NCBI GenBank assembly: GCA_027335685.1 | Contig: DAHWHN010000001.1 | Coordinates: forward strand, 1 to 38,419 | DNA from: Acidimicrobiaceae bacterium | Lineage (GTDB): Bacteria > Actinomycetota > Acidimicrobiia > Acidimicrobiales > Bog-793 | DNA length: 38,419 nt | Direction: 5' to 3' | In this document: piece after piece, positions 8,156 through 16,753 of the stretch | How the letters are laid out: the number at the start of each line of letters is the position of its first letter | How positions within the stretch are numbered: position 1 is the stretch's first letter | Notes under the pieces: generated by a model | What the model was told of the DNA's origin: nothing | The model's database searches: none | The model's input: only the letters and a program-made list of their open reading frames with translations | Translations under genes and position numbers: made by a program

Positions 8156-9055
8156 CTACCCGACTGTCAGCGTCCCGGTCATGAACGGGTGGATCTGGCA
8201 GTAGAAGTGGTAGGTGCCGGGCTTGGTCGGGGCGACTACGGACTTCGTCGTGCCCGGCGCGATGTCGCCGGTCGTGAAGTGCCCGACCGGGGTCGTTCCC
8301 GGCATCGCGGTGAAGGTGTGCGTCACGCTGTCCTTGTTCGTCACGACGATCCGCTCGCCGGGCGAGACGTGGACATGGGCGGGGATGAAGGCGAAGTTCG
8401 AGATCGTGACCCGGACCGACGAAGCGCCGGCTCGCGACGCACGAGACGGCGCGACATGGCGCGTGGCCGCCGCCGTCGCGGTCGATCCCCCGGGTGGTCC
8501 GGCAAGCGTCACTGCCAGCACCAGGGCCAGCGTGGCGAGCGCGCCGAGCGGCGCGACCACCGTCGTGCCTGCTCGCCCGAGCCCCTCGAGCCGTCCGGGG
8601 TGCGTCGCCTGGCGCTCCCGGTCCCGCAGGACGCGCGCGGCGTAGCCTGTCAGCAGGACGAGGCCGGCGACCTCGAGCGCGCCGGCCACGACCCCGGCGG
8701 TCGTCCGGATCTCGTGGAAGCCGAACAGCCCTGTCCAGAGGCTGAGGACGTACCCGCCGAGCGTCGCCGCCGCGAAGCCACCACCAGCGAGAGCCACGGC
8801 CGGTGCTGCGGTGACGAGGCCAGCGAGGCCGAGCAGGACGGCGACGACGCACTGGAGAAGGAAGAGCCAGCCGATCGTCGGGATGTGCCGGTAGCCGGTC
8901 AGGTAGAGGTCCAGGTGGATGCCGCCTGTCGCGAGCAGCGTCGCGCTCCCGGCGAGCAGCGCCGCCCGGCGGGAGGCCGGGCCGAGGTGCTGCACCCCGC
9001 GACCCGCCGGCCCGTTGCCCGCCGGACCGGTTGCCATCCGCGCTCGCGCCGTCAC
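8156..9055 (-). CDS. Membrane-anchored cupredoxin (plastocyanin-like) protein
   Basis: 299 residues from the GTG at 9055 (an in-frame ATG at 9037 would give 293). The N-terminal half carries about five hydrophobic segments (roughly 31-50, 60-82, 86-108, 118-141 and 165-187). A low-complexity Ala/Ser/Arg linker and a C-terminal ~90-residue cupredoxin domain follow. Type 1 copper ligands are visible: His246 in SVTHTF, then Cys286, His289 and Met292 in FYCQIHPFM. The domain should face outside the membrane and bind a blue copper for electron transfer or copper handling. The duplicated membrane protein follows 8 nt after its stop. No oxidase or reductase partner is nearby, so the redox partner is unknown. 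Confidence 0.82.
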   Translation of the reverse strand: MTARARMATGPAGNGPAGRGVQHLGPASRRAALLAGSATLLATGGIHLDLYLTGYRHIPTIGWLFLLQCVVAVLLGLAGLVTAAPAVALAGGGFAAATLGGYVLSLWTGLFGFHEIRTTAGVVAGALEVAGLVLLTGYAARVLRDRERQATHPGRLEGLGRAGTTVVAPLGALATLALVLAVTLAGPPGGSTATAAATRHVAPSRASRAGASSVRVTISNFAFIPAHVHVSPGERIVVTNKDSVTHTFTAMPGTTPVGHFTTGDIAPGTTKSVVAPTKPGTYHFYCQIHPFMTGTLTVG

Positions 9056-9178
9056 GTCCGCGCCGCCGACTTGTCGTCCATGGCAGTACTACGGCGCCGC
9101 AGCCGACCTGGATGTCCGACAGCTCCGCCGCGCCCGCCCGTGGCGCGCACCCCGAGAGCCAGCTGCCCGCCGAGCAGC

Positions 9179-9233
9179 TACGATGGCAGCACCCGGCCTA
9201 CGGCCGGGCTCAGCGCCGGCACCGACGCCGGCG
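9179..9233 (+). promoter_or_regulatory. Helicase leader: TACGAT box and two tandem hairpins
   Basis: The 234-bp region between the cupredoxin and helicase genes has no convincing ORF. It contains a TANNNT-type -10 (TACGAT, 9179-9184), then two perfect 7-bp hairpins: CCCGGCC-TAC-GGCCGGG (9192-9208) and CGCCGGC-N6-GCCGGCG (9214-9233). Transcription from this box would give a ~100-nt 5' leader, as is typical of cold-shock messages. The temperature role is inference. Confidence 0.4.
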
Positions 9234-9289
9234 GGGCCTTGGGACGTTGCGATCCAGCTGGCCTGCACCTTCTGCCGACTGGAGCCAAC

Positions 9290-10816
9290 GTGCCCGTGAC
9301 CTTCGCCGATCTCGGCGTCCCTTCCGACCTCGTCGACGCGCTCGGTGCGCGAGGCATCACCGAGGCCTTTCCCGTGCAGGCGGCCACGTTGCCGGACGCG
9401 CTTGCCCGCCGCGACGTGTGCGGCCGTGCGCCGACGGGCTCGGGCAAGACGCTCGCGTTCGGCCTCCCGCTCGTCGTGCGGCTCGCGAAGTCGAGCCCGA
9501 GGAGACCCCGCGGCCTCGTGCTCGTGCCGACGCGCGAGCTCGCCGCCCAGGTCGCGAAGGAGCTGACGGCGATCGCGGGCGCGCGCCGGCTTGCGGTCGC
9601 GTGCTTCTACGGGGGGACGGGCTACGACGCCCAGATCCGCGCGCTGCGGCGTGGAGTCGACGTCGCCGTGTGCTGCCCGGGCCGCCTCGAGGACCTCGTC
9701 GAGCGCGGCGCGCTGCAGCTCGACGAGGTCGAGCTGGCGGTCGTCGACGAGGCCGACCGGATGGCGGACATGGGCTTCCTCCCGGCGGTCCAGAGGATCC
9801 TCGACCTCGCGCGAGCCGACCGGCAGACCCTGCTGTTCTCGGCCACGCTCGACGGCGACGTCGAGGTCCTGACCCGCCGGTACCAGCGCGGGGCCGTGCG
9901 CCACGACGTCGGTGGCGTCGAGCGCGAGAGCGGTCCGGTCGACCACGTGTTCTGGCGGTCCGAGCGGGACGAGCGCGTGTCGCTGACCGTCGACGCCGTC
10001 GTCCGCCACGGCTCGGCGGTGGTGTTCTGCCGGACCCGCCACGGGGCGGACCGCCTGACCAAGCAGCTCGTAGCGGCCGGCATCGGTGCGGTCCCGATCC
10101 ACGGGAGCCGTACCCAACGCCAGCGCGAGTCGGCGCTCGCGGCGTTCGCGAGCGGGCGGGCCCAGGCGCTCGTGGCGACGGACGTCGCGGCACGAGGCAT
10201 CCACGTCGACGACGTGGCCTGCGTCGTGCACTACGACCCGCCGGCGGACGAGAAGGACTACGTGCACCGCTCGGGGCGTACCGGTCGCGCCGGGGCGCAG
10301 GGCACGGTCCTCAGCCTCGTCGTCGCCGACCAGGTCTCCGCGGTGCGCTCGCTGCAGAGGGCGCTCGGGTTCCCCCAGCGGCTCGACCGTCCGGCCGACC
10401 TGCTCGCTCCGGGAGCGGTTCGTGCCGCCGCGCCAGCTCCGCCTGCGGCGCCGCGAGCCGTCCCGGCGCCGAGCGCCGCTGCGGGCCCGGGCCGCACGAC
10501 GGCGACGGTGAAGTGGTTCGACGAGCGGCGCGGCTACGGCTTCGCGGCTGCGGACACGGGCGGCCCGGACGTCTTCGTCCACAAGAGCCACCTCGTCGCC
10601 GGTGGTCGGCCCCTGCGCGAGGGCGACGTCGTCGAGCTGGGCGTCGGAGCTGGCCCGCGCGGCCTCGAGGCGAGCGAGGTCCGCCTGGTGAGCGCCGGTC
10701 GTCCGGTCGCGCCGGGCGCCGAGGGCCAGCGCTTGGCGCGCCGCCGTCCGACGGCCCGACCGGCGCGTGGCGAGGAGCGCCCACGCCGTCCGCGCCGCGC
10801 CGAGCGGGCGTCCTAG
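9290..10816 (+). CDS. DEAD-box RNA helicase with C-terminal cold-shock domain
   Basis: 508 residues. The helicase core (about 1-370) shows the Q-motif Gln30, APTGSGKT (48-55), PTRELAAQ (80-87), the DEAD box (153-156), SAT (184-186) and HRSGRTGRAG (326-335). An Ala/Pro linker (~375-402) leads to a complete cold-shock domain (~403-468): TATVKWFDERRGYGF contains RNP1-like GYGFA, and DVFVHKSHL contains RNP2-like VFVHK. A basic Arg/Pro tail (~471-508) ends it. DEAD helicases unwind short RNA duplexes with ATP, and the attached OB-fold should supply single-strand RNA binding, so the protein probably remodels structured mRNA or rRNA. The GTG at 9290 is chosen for its GGAG 5 nt upstream. No operon partner; a structured leader precedes it. 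Confidence 0.9.
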   Translation: MPVTFADLGVPSDLVDALGARGITEAFPVQAATLPDALARRDVCGRAPTGSGKTLAFGLPLVVRLAKSSPRRPRGLVLVPTRELAAQVAKELTAIAGARRLAVACFYGGTGYDAQIRALRRGVDVAVCCPGRLEDLVERGALQLDEVELAVVDEADRMADMGFLPAVQRILDLARADRQTLLFSATLDGDVEVLTRRYQRGAVRHDVGGVERESGPVDHVFWRSERDERVSLTVDAVVRHGSAVVFCRTRHGADRLTKQLVAAGIGAVPIHGSRTQRQRESALAAFASGRAQALVATDVAARGIHVDDVACVVHYDPPADEKDYVHRSGRTGRAGAQGTVLSLVVADQVSAVRSLQRALGFPQRLDRPADLLAPGAVRAAAPAPPAAPRAVPAPSAAAGPGRTTATVKWFDERRGYGFAAADTGGPDVFVHKSHLVAGGRPLREGDVVELGVGAGPRGLEASEVRLVSAGRPVAPGAEGQRLARRRPTARPARGEERPRRPRRAERAS

Positions 10817-10885
10817 CCTGTCGGCTCACGAGGCCGTCACCGCCGGCCGGGGGTCCAGCGTCGCCGAACCTGCAGGGAGGAAGCC

Positions 10886-11866
<981 letters not shown>

Positions 11867-11870
11867 GCCG

Positions 11871-13175
11871 ATGCGTCCCGCCGGCTCGGCGCCGGCTCGT
11901 CCGGCCCCTCCCTCGCGCCGGCCTCGCCCCCGGGTGGTGGTGGTCGGGGCCGGCTTCGCCGGGCTGAACGCGACCCTCGCGCTGTGCGACGAGCCGGTCG
12001 ACATCGCCCTCGTCGACCGGGACAACTACCACGGCTTCTGGCCGCTGCTCTACCAGGTGGCGACGGCCGGCCTCGGGCCGGACGACATCGCGCATCCCGT
12101 GCGGGCGATCTTCGCGGACCGGCACAACGTGAGCGTCCGGCTCGGGACGGTCGTCGGCATCGAGCTCGACGAGCGGCAGGTGCTGCTCGACCACGGCGAG
12201 GTGCTCGACTACGACTACCTCGTCGTCGCCGCCGGCAGCTCGACGAGCGACTTCGGGATCCCTGGCGTGAGCGAGCACGCCTTCCCCTTGAAGACCCTCC
12301 CGGAGGCGGTGCGCCTGCGCAACCACATCCTGACGGCATTCGAGCGCGCCGACGCCGACCGTGCGGCGGTGCCGGACGGCCTGCTGACCGTCGTCCTCGC
12401 AGGAGGCGGACCGACGGGGGTCGAGATGGCGGGCGCCATCTCCGAGCTCATCGGGACGAACCTCGCGCTCGACTTTCCCCACCTCGACGTCACCTCAGCC
12501 CGCGTCGTGCTCGTCGAGGCGACGGACCGGCTTCTCGGGGGCTTCTCGCCGCGGTCCCAGGACGAGGCGCTCGAGACGCTGCGCGCCAAGGGTGTCGAGG
12601 TGCTCCTCGGTGCTCCGCTCGCTCGGGTCACGGCGAGCGGCGTCGTCCTCGCGGACGGGTCCGAGATCGCGAGCCACACGGTGGTCTGGACCGCGGGCGT
12701 CCGGGCCAATCCGCTGGCGGACCTCCTGCCGGGCGAGAAGGCGAGGAACGGCACCGTCGTGGTGACGGCCGACCTCTCCCTTCCCGGCCACCCCGAGGTG
12801 TTCGCGGTCGGCGACGTCGCGGCTGCGGCCGGTCGATCGGGCGAGCCGCTCCCGCAGCTCGCCCAGGTGGCGATCCAGGGCGGTCGCCACGCCGCGCGTC
12901 AGGTCGCCGCGAGGCTCGCCGGCAAGCCGACGCGGCCGTTCCGCTACCACGACCACGGCATCATGGCCACGATCGGGCGGCAGTCGGCGGTCGCGGAGCT
13001 CCCGGGCGGTCTCAAGCTGCGGGGCTCGATGGGCTGGGCCGCGTGGCTCGCCGTCCACCTCGTGTTCCTCGTGGGCTTCAGGAACCGCCTCGTCGTCCTC
13101 GTCAACTGGGCGTGGAACTACCTGACCTGGGACCGGGCGAGCCGGGTGATCCTCGAGGACACCTCACGCCCGTAG
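11871..13175 (+). CDS. ndh: Type II NADH dehydrogenase (NDH-2)
   Basis: 434 residues. A single-subunit flavoprotein that passes electrons from NADH to quinone without pumping protons, attached to the inner face of the membrane. The FAD-binding GAGFAG is at 26-31 after VVVV. The NAD-binding AGGGPTGVEMAGA lies near residue 180, and AVGDVAA near the C-terminal third binds FAD. The segment FWPLLYQVATAGL is characteristic of the NDH-2 family. The C-terminus (WAAWLAVHLVFLVGFRNR and after) is hydrophobic and amphipathic, as expected for the membrane-binding helices. It follows the aldo/keto reductase by 4 bp. With the proton-pumping Complex I also encoded here, the cell has two NADH-to-quinone routes. 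Confidence 0.9.
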   Translation: MRPAGSAPARPAPPSRRPRPRVVVVGAGFAGLNATLALCDEPVDIALVDRDNYHGFWPLLYQVATAGLGPDDIAHPVRAIFADRHNVSVRLGTVVGIELDERQVLLDHGEVLDYDYLVVAAGSSTSDFGIPGVSEHAFPLKTLPEAVRLRNHILTAFERADADRAAVPDGLLTVVLAGGGPTGVEMAGAISELIGTNLALDFPHLDVTSARVVLVEATDRLLGGFSPRSQDEALETLRAKGVEVLLGAPLARVTASGVVLADGSEIASHTVVWTAGVRANPLADLLPGEKARNGTVVVTADLSLPGHPEVFAVGDVAAAAGRSGEPLPQLAQVAIQGGRHAARQVAARLAGKPTRPFRYHDHGIMATIGRQSAVAELPGGLKLRGSMGWAAWLAVHLVFLVGFRNRLVVLVNWAWNYLTWDRASRVILEDTSRP

Positions 13176-13228
13176 GGGAGTGGTGTGATCGCGCTAGCCG
13201 AGGGTGGTGCACCTTGCGGGCGCGGTTG

Positions 13229-13265
13229 GATCCGTATGGCACTGTGCCAGGCTTCACAGATCCGT
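13229..13265 (+). promoter_or_regulatory. Crp- or Rex-like palindrome with flanking direct repeats before the GNAT gene
   Basis: CTGTG-N8-CACAG (13242-13259) is a perfect inverted repeat containing TGTG-N8-CACA. That spacing is shared by Crp (TGTGA-N6-TCACA) and Rex operators. It is flanked by two copies of GATCCGT (13229-13235 and 13259-13265) exactly 30 bp apart, and it overlaps a smaller palindrome TGGCA-CTG-TGCCA (13237-13249). The whole gene-free stretch runs from 13176 to 13338. Which protein binds is unknown. Confidence 0.45.
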
Positions 13266-13338
13266 CACACTTGTCTCGGGCGGTGGCGGTCGAGGGCGAG
13301 TGCCCTGGCCGGACGGGATCGAGGCGAGGAGCGGTGCT

Positions 13339-13917
13339 GTGGTGGTTCGCGACGGCGGGGAACGAGAGCTCGGCGGGGCGCTCCGCACAGCCCGGGACCG
13401 GCCCGCGAGCTTCGGCGAGGTCGACGGCCGCGCCGTCTTTGTCCGTGAGGCGACGGACGGGGACGCAGCCGCCGTGGAGCGGCTCGTGGCGGCGCCGGCC
13501 GGAGCGCCTCAGCTGCACCTCGGTCGAGACGGGTCGGTGACCCTCGTCGCGCAGGCGGCGTCGGGGATCGTCGCCGTGGCGCAGTACCGCCCGATCGCCG
13601 GTTCGCCGCACGCGAGCGTCGTCGTCGCGGTCGCGCCGGTGAGCGAGCGCTCCGAGCTCGCCGTCTACCTGGTCGACCAGCTCGCCAACCACGCCTTCGC
13701 GCGCGGGGTCGAGCGGTTCGTCTCCGACCTGGGTGCTGCGAACGCGTCCGTTCTCGCCGTGTTCGTGCGCGCGGGGTTCGCGACGGAGATCAGCGTCGGA
13801 GACGGCGTCATGCACATGAGCTTCAGCGTCGACCCGGCCAGGCGCGACGCCGGCCACCCGACGGTGCGGGCGGTACCGGTCTGGCAGAGCCCGATCGGCG
13901 GGAGCCCGCGGGCCTGA
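13339..13917 (+). CDS. GNAT-like acetyltransferase domain protein
   Basis: 192 residues from the GTG at 13339, chosen for the purine-rich GAGGCGAGGAGCG just upstream. The frame stays open back to 13204, but that part is Arg/Gly-rich and covers the regulatory palindrome. Residues ~30-180 look like a GNAT fold: VFVREATDGDAAAVERL opens it, and the end NASVLAVFVRAGF matches the usual Asn/Phe helix before the last strand. The acetyl-CoA loop, normally R/QxxGxG/A, is replaced by a segment around SERSELAVYLVDQL. CoA binding may therefore be weak or lost. Substrate unknown. A hairpin after it (13923-13956) suggests a single-gene transcript. Confidence 0.62.
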   Translation: MVVRDGGERELGGALRTARDRPASFGEVDGRAVFVREATDGDAAAVERLVAAPAGAPQLHLGRDGSVTLVAQAASGIVAVAQYRPIAGSPHASVVVAVAPVSERSELAVYLVDQLANHAFARGVERFVSDLGAANASVLAVFVRAGFATEISVGDGVMHMSFSVDPARRDAGHPTVRAVPVWQSPIGGSPRA

Positions 13918-13922
13918 CGGCT

Positions 13923-13956
13923 CCGCGGACGCCACGGGACGGGGTCCGTGCCGCGG
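13923..13956 (+). terminator. Possible terminator hairpin after the GNAT gene
   Basis: CCGCGG (13923-13928) pairs with CCGCGG (13951-13956). Inside, CACGG (13933-13937) pairs with CCGTG (13946-13950). There is no T tract, so it could also act as a simple mRNA 3' end structure. Confidence 0.35.
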
Positions 13957-13961
13957 TCGGC

Positions 13962-13967
13962 TACTGT
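13962..13967 (+). promoter_or_regulatory. TACTGT -10 box placed for a leaderless aldehyde dehydrogenase mRNA
   Basis: TACTGT ends 6 nt before the ATG at 13974 and no Shine-Dalgarno sequence intervenes. Transcription would start at or next to the A of the start codon. No good -35 box is seen. Confidence 0.45.
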
Positions 13968-13973
13968 CCGGCG

Positions 13974-15545
13974 ATGACCAGGAAGCTGAAGCGCGGCACC
14001 GAGTGGTCGACGACCTGGGCGCGCTGCCGGCGAGCTGCGCCCGAGGCCTTCGACGCCGGCGGGATCCGCAACCTCGTCGACGGCGAGTGGCGTGCGATCG
14101 GCCACGCGCGCGACCACGTGACGCCGGTCGACGGGTCGGTCATCGAGGGTCCGCCGCTCGTCAGCCACGACGAGGCCGTCGCGGCCGTCGCGGCTGCGGT
14201 CCGCCAGCACGCGGCCTGGGCAGCCGTCGACCTCGACGAGCGCCGGTCGCGCGTCGCGGCCGCGCTCGAGGCCATGGAGGCCGAGCGTGACCTCCTCGCG
14301 TTGCTCCTCGTCTGGGAGATCGGCAAGCCGTGGCGCCTCGCCGTGGCGGACGTCGACCGCTGCATCGGCGGGGTGCGCTGGTACCTCGGGCAGATCGACC
14401 GGCAGCTCCAGCTCGGCGGGCCGCGGCGCCCGCTGCCAGGTCCCGTCAGCAACATCGCCAGCTGGAACTATCCGATGAGCGTCCAGGTCCACGCAGAGCT
14501 CGTGCAGATGCTCGCCGGCAACGCCGTTATCGCGAAGACGCCGAGCCAGGGCGGCTTCCACTGCCTGACTCTCGCCCACGCCTTCATGGCGGCGGCGGGC
14601 CTTCCGGTGAGCCTCGTCTCCGGGCAGGGTCGGGAGCTCGGCGACGCCCTGATCCGCGGCGCGGGCATCGGCGCGCTCGCCTTCGTCGGCGGTCGGGCGA
14701 ACGGACGGCTCGCGGCCACGTCGCTCGCCGACACCGGACGCCGGCACATGCTCGAGCAGGAGGGCCTGAACACCTGGGGGATCTGGGAGCTGAGCGAGTG
14801 GGACGCCCTCGCCGCCCACCTGCGCAAGGGGTTCGAGTACGGCAAGCAGCGCTGCACGGCCTACCCCCGCTACGTCGTGCAGCGCAAGCTGTTCGACCAG
14901 TTCCTCGCGGCGTACCTCCCGGTGATCGCCGACGTCCGGTTCGGGCATCCGCTCGGTGTCGAGGCCGACCACGACCCGCTCCCCGAGCTCGACTTCGGTC
15001 CCGTCATCCACGCGACGAAAGCCGCGGACCTGGCGGACCGCTACGTCGAGGCGGTCTCCGGTGGCGGGATCCCGCTCTACCGGGGACTGCGCGACCGCGA
15101 CGGACTGTTCCTCGACGGCCAGGACGGCGAGGGCTCGAGAGCCGCCTACGTGGCACCCGCGTGCGTGCTGTCGCCCGCGCCGTCGTGGTCCCTCCGGCAC
15201 TCCGAGCCGTTCGGCCCCCTCGACTCGGTCGTCGTCGTCGACACCGAGGCCGAGCTTCTCGCCGCCATGAACGCGAGCAACGGCGCCCTCGTCGCGTCGA
15301 TCGCGACGGACGACCTCGTGTTCGCCGCCCGCGTGGCCGAGGAGCTCCAGGCCTTCAAGGTCGGTGTGAACCGCCCGCGCTCGAGGGGCGACCGCGAGGA
15401 GGTCTTCGGCGGGCGAGGGGCGTCCTGGAAGGGGGCGTTCGTCGGCGGCGACCTCCTTGTCCAGGCTGTGACCCAGAGCGCCGGGGACGGCGAGGAGCAG
15501 CTGTACGGCAACTTCCCGTCGTACTCGCTGTACCCGGTCACATGA
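13974..15545 (+). CDS. NAD(P)-dependent aldehyde dehydrogenase family protein
   Basis: 523 residues. ALDH superfamily residues are in place: Asn165 in SWNYPMS (oxyanion), Lys188 in AKTP (cofactor), Glu261 in LEQEG (general base) and the nucleophile Cys294 in YGKQRC. The C-terminal SEPFGPLDSV corresponds to the usual E-x-FGP motif. It should oxidise an aldehyde to an acid, but several signature segments are atypical (LEQEGLNTWG instead of LELGGK-type) and I cannot name the substrate. The ATG at 13974 begins well upstream of the domain and is preceded by a -10-like box rather than a ribosome site. Its stop overlaps the start of the zinc-finger gene by 4 bp. Confidence 0.82.
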   Translation: MTRKLKRGTEWSTTWARCRRAAPEAFDAGGIRNLVDGEWRAIGHARDHVTPVDGSVIEGPPLVSHDEAVAAVAAAVRQHAAWAAVDLDERRSRVAAALEAMEAERDLLALLLVWEIGKPWRLAVADVDRCIGGVRWYLGQIDRQLQLGGPRRPLPGPVSNIASWNYPMSVQVHAELVQMLAGNAVIAKTPSQGGFHCLTLAHAFMAAAGLPVSLVSGQGRELGDALIRGAGIGALAFVGGRANGRLAATSLADTGRRHMLEQEGLNTWGIWELSEWDALAAHLRKGFEYGKQRCTAYPRYVVQRKLFDQFLAAYLPVIADVRFGHPLGVEADHDPLPELDFGPVIHATKAADLADRYVEAVSGGGIPLYRGLRDRDGLFLDGQDGEGSRAAYVAPACVLSPAPSWSLRHSEPFGPLDSVVVVDTEAELLAAMNASNGALVASIATDDLVFAARVAEELQAFKVGVNRPRSRGDREEVFGGRGASWKGAFVGGDLLVQAVTQSAGDGEEQLYGNFPSYSLYPVT

Positions 15546-15751
15546 CCGGTCCGTTCGCTCACGAGGCCGTCTCCGACGAGATCGAGGAGATCGGCCAGGT
15601 TCTCGGCGAGGTGGAGGAGGCCCTCGCCCGGCTCGAGCGCGGCGACTACGGCCACTGCGAGGAGTGCGGCGAGACGGTCGAGCCGGCGGCCCTCGACGCA
15701 GACCCGCTCCTGCGGCACTGCGCGACGCACCGGCGTGCGGTGCAGCCCTGA
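15542..15751 (+). CDS. Small DksA/TraR-type C4 zinc-finger protein
   Basis: 69 residues. The N-terminal 35 residues form an acidic helix (SDEIEEIGQVLGEVEEAL), followed by ARLERGDYGHCEECGE, the usual lead-in to a DksA/TraR zinc finger. Cysteines in HCEECG and a third in LLRHC are visible, with a nearby His completing or replacing the fourth position (CATH). Full DksA needs a longer coiled coil to enter the RNA polymerase secondary channel, so this is more like the short TraR-type proteins of actinobacteria. The ATG overlaps the ALDH stop (ATGA), so translation is probably coupled. Function beyond a zinc-binding regulator is unknown. Confidence 0.75.
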   Translation: MTGPFAHEAVSDEIEEIGQVLGEVEEALARLERGDYGHCEECGETVEPAALDADPLLRHCATHRRAVQP

Positions 15752-15759
15752 GGCTGCAC
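15740..15759 (+). terminator. Hairpin at the end of the ALDH/zinc-finger operon
   Basis: A perfect 8-bp stem, GTGCAGCC-CTGA-GGCTGCAC, whose loop contains the stop codon of the zinc-finger gene. A second hairpin lies just downstream (15763-15794). No T run follows. Confidence 0.4.
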
Positions 15760-15762
15760 GCT

Positions 15763-15794
15763 CGCCGGTGGCACGCGTCGCAGGCGTACCGGCG
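15763..15794. terminator. Possible bidirectional terminator between the convergent zinc-finger and sodN genes
   Basis: CGCCGGT (15763-15769) pairs with ACCGGCG (15788-15794). The 18-nt loop can form an inner ACGC/GCGT pair. It fills the 45-bp gap between the two convergent stop codons. Confidence 0.4.
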
Positions 15795-15796
15795 CG

Positions 15797-16216
15797 TCAG
15801 GCCTTCTTCGTCGCCCAGAAGATCGTGTCGATTGCCGCGATCCCGTCGAGCAGCCGGTCCGCGACGGCGACGTCGTTGGTCTTCTTGGACTCGCCGGCCG
15901 CCTTCGTGGTCGTCCAGAACAGCTCGTGCAGCTCGGGATGCTTCTCGAGGTGCTCGGGCTTGAAGTAGTCCGTCCAGAGCACCCACAGGTGGTGCTTGAC
16001 GAGCTCGGCGCGCTCCTCTTTGATCATGACGGCGCGCTGGCGGAACACGGGGTCGTCGGAGGCGTTGAACTTCTCCATGCAGGCCTTCACGGCGTCGGCC
16101 TCGATGCGAGCCTGGGCGGGGTCGTAGATGCCGCACGGCAGGTCGCAGTGCGCATGGGCCGTCTCGGGCTCACGGATCGTGTCGACGAGTGCGAACAGTC
16201 GCGAGGTGAAGGTCAT
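15797..16216 (-). CDS. sodN: Nickel superoxide dismutase precursor
   Basis: 139 residues. The nickel hook HCDLPCGIYDP begins at residue 23. After removal of the 22-residue propeptide, His23, Cys24 and Cys28 become the mature His1, Cys2 and Cys6 ligands. The mature length of 117 residues is normal for the family. The enzyme dismutates superoxide in the cytoplasm as a hexamer. The downstream sequence (YDPAQARIEADAVKAC, then HHLWVLWTDYFKPEHL) also matches the family. The ATG at 16216 has a strong AAAGGAGAG site. It is divergent from sodX, its likely processing protease, across 69 bp. No Nur-type (TTGCA-N5-TGCAA) box is visible there. Confidence 0.96.
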   Translation of the reverse strand: MTFTSRLFALVDTIREPETAHAHCDLPCGIYDPAQARIEADAVKACMEKFNASDDPVFRQRAVMIKEERAELVKHHLWVLWTDYFKPEHLEKHPELHELFWTTTKAAGESKKTNDVAVADRLLDGIAAIDTIFWATKKA

Positions 16217-16285
16217 CGGGGCTCTCCTTTGGTCGTCCTACTCGGCAGTCCCCGCCGGCCGGGTGTGCCCTTCCGGCAGCGGACG

Positions 16286-16753
16286 ATGATCGACACTATC
16301 CCGGTGGCGGCCCGGCCGGCCCGCTGGGTGCCCGCCGCGTCCCTGGTCGCCGGCGCCCTCGCCGGCGCGTCCGTGTGGTGGTGGAGCCGGTGCGCGACGC
16401 GGGTCGTCGTCGACGGTCCGAGCATGCTCCCGACGCTCGAGCCGGCGGACCGCCTGCTCGTCGCCCGGCCGGTCCTCGGCTCCCGGCGGGTGCTCGGAGC
16501 CGGGGACCTCGCCGTCGTGCGCGACCCCGAGCGGGCCGACCGCCTCCTCGTCAAGCGGGTGACGGCGACGTCGCCCTCGGGCGTCGTCGTCTGCGGCGAC
16601 AATCCCGGCGCGAGCCGTGACAGCCGGCACTTCGGGGAGGTTCCGGCCCGGCTCGTCGTCGGGAGGGCGTGGTACCGCTACGCGCCGGCCGCGTCTGCGG
16701 GCCGGCTGCGCCGAGGTCCCGCCGGTAGGCTTCGTCGCGGTGCAAGCGGGTGA
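16286..16753 (+). CDS. sodX: Nickel-SOD maturation protease (S26 signal-peptidase family)
   Basis: 155 residues. One N-terminal membrane segment (about 14-34, ending in WWW) anchors the protein. The S26 Ser/Lys dyad is visible: Ser46 in GPSMLPTL and Lys90 in DRLLVKRV. The closing box is CGDNPGASRDSRHFG, typical of type I signal peptidases. Next to sodN, the expected job is cutting the SodN propeptide before the nickel hook. The ATG at 16286 has only a weak GGAC upstream. The last residues are Arg/Gly repeats, and its end overlaps the next gene by 14 bp. A general signal peptidase is possible, but its small size and adjacency favour SodX. Confidence 0.88.
   Translation: MIDTIPVAARPARWVPAASLVAGALAGASVWWWSRCATRVVVDGPSMLPTLEPADRLLVARPVLGSRRVLGAGDLAVVRDPERADRLLVKRVTATSPSGVVVCGDNPGASRDSRHFGEVPARLVVGRAWYRYAPAASAGRLRRGPAGRLRRGASG

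Noticed and set aside
13204-13338. N-terminal extension of the GNAT gene by 45 codons
   Set aside because: The sequence is low-complexity, lacks a ribosome site at its start and overlies the palindrome and direct repeats. The GTG at 13339 has a proper purine-rich site.
16217-16285. Nur (nickel regulator) box between sodN and sodX
   Set aside because: No TTGCA-N5-TGCAA-like pair could be found on either strand.
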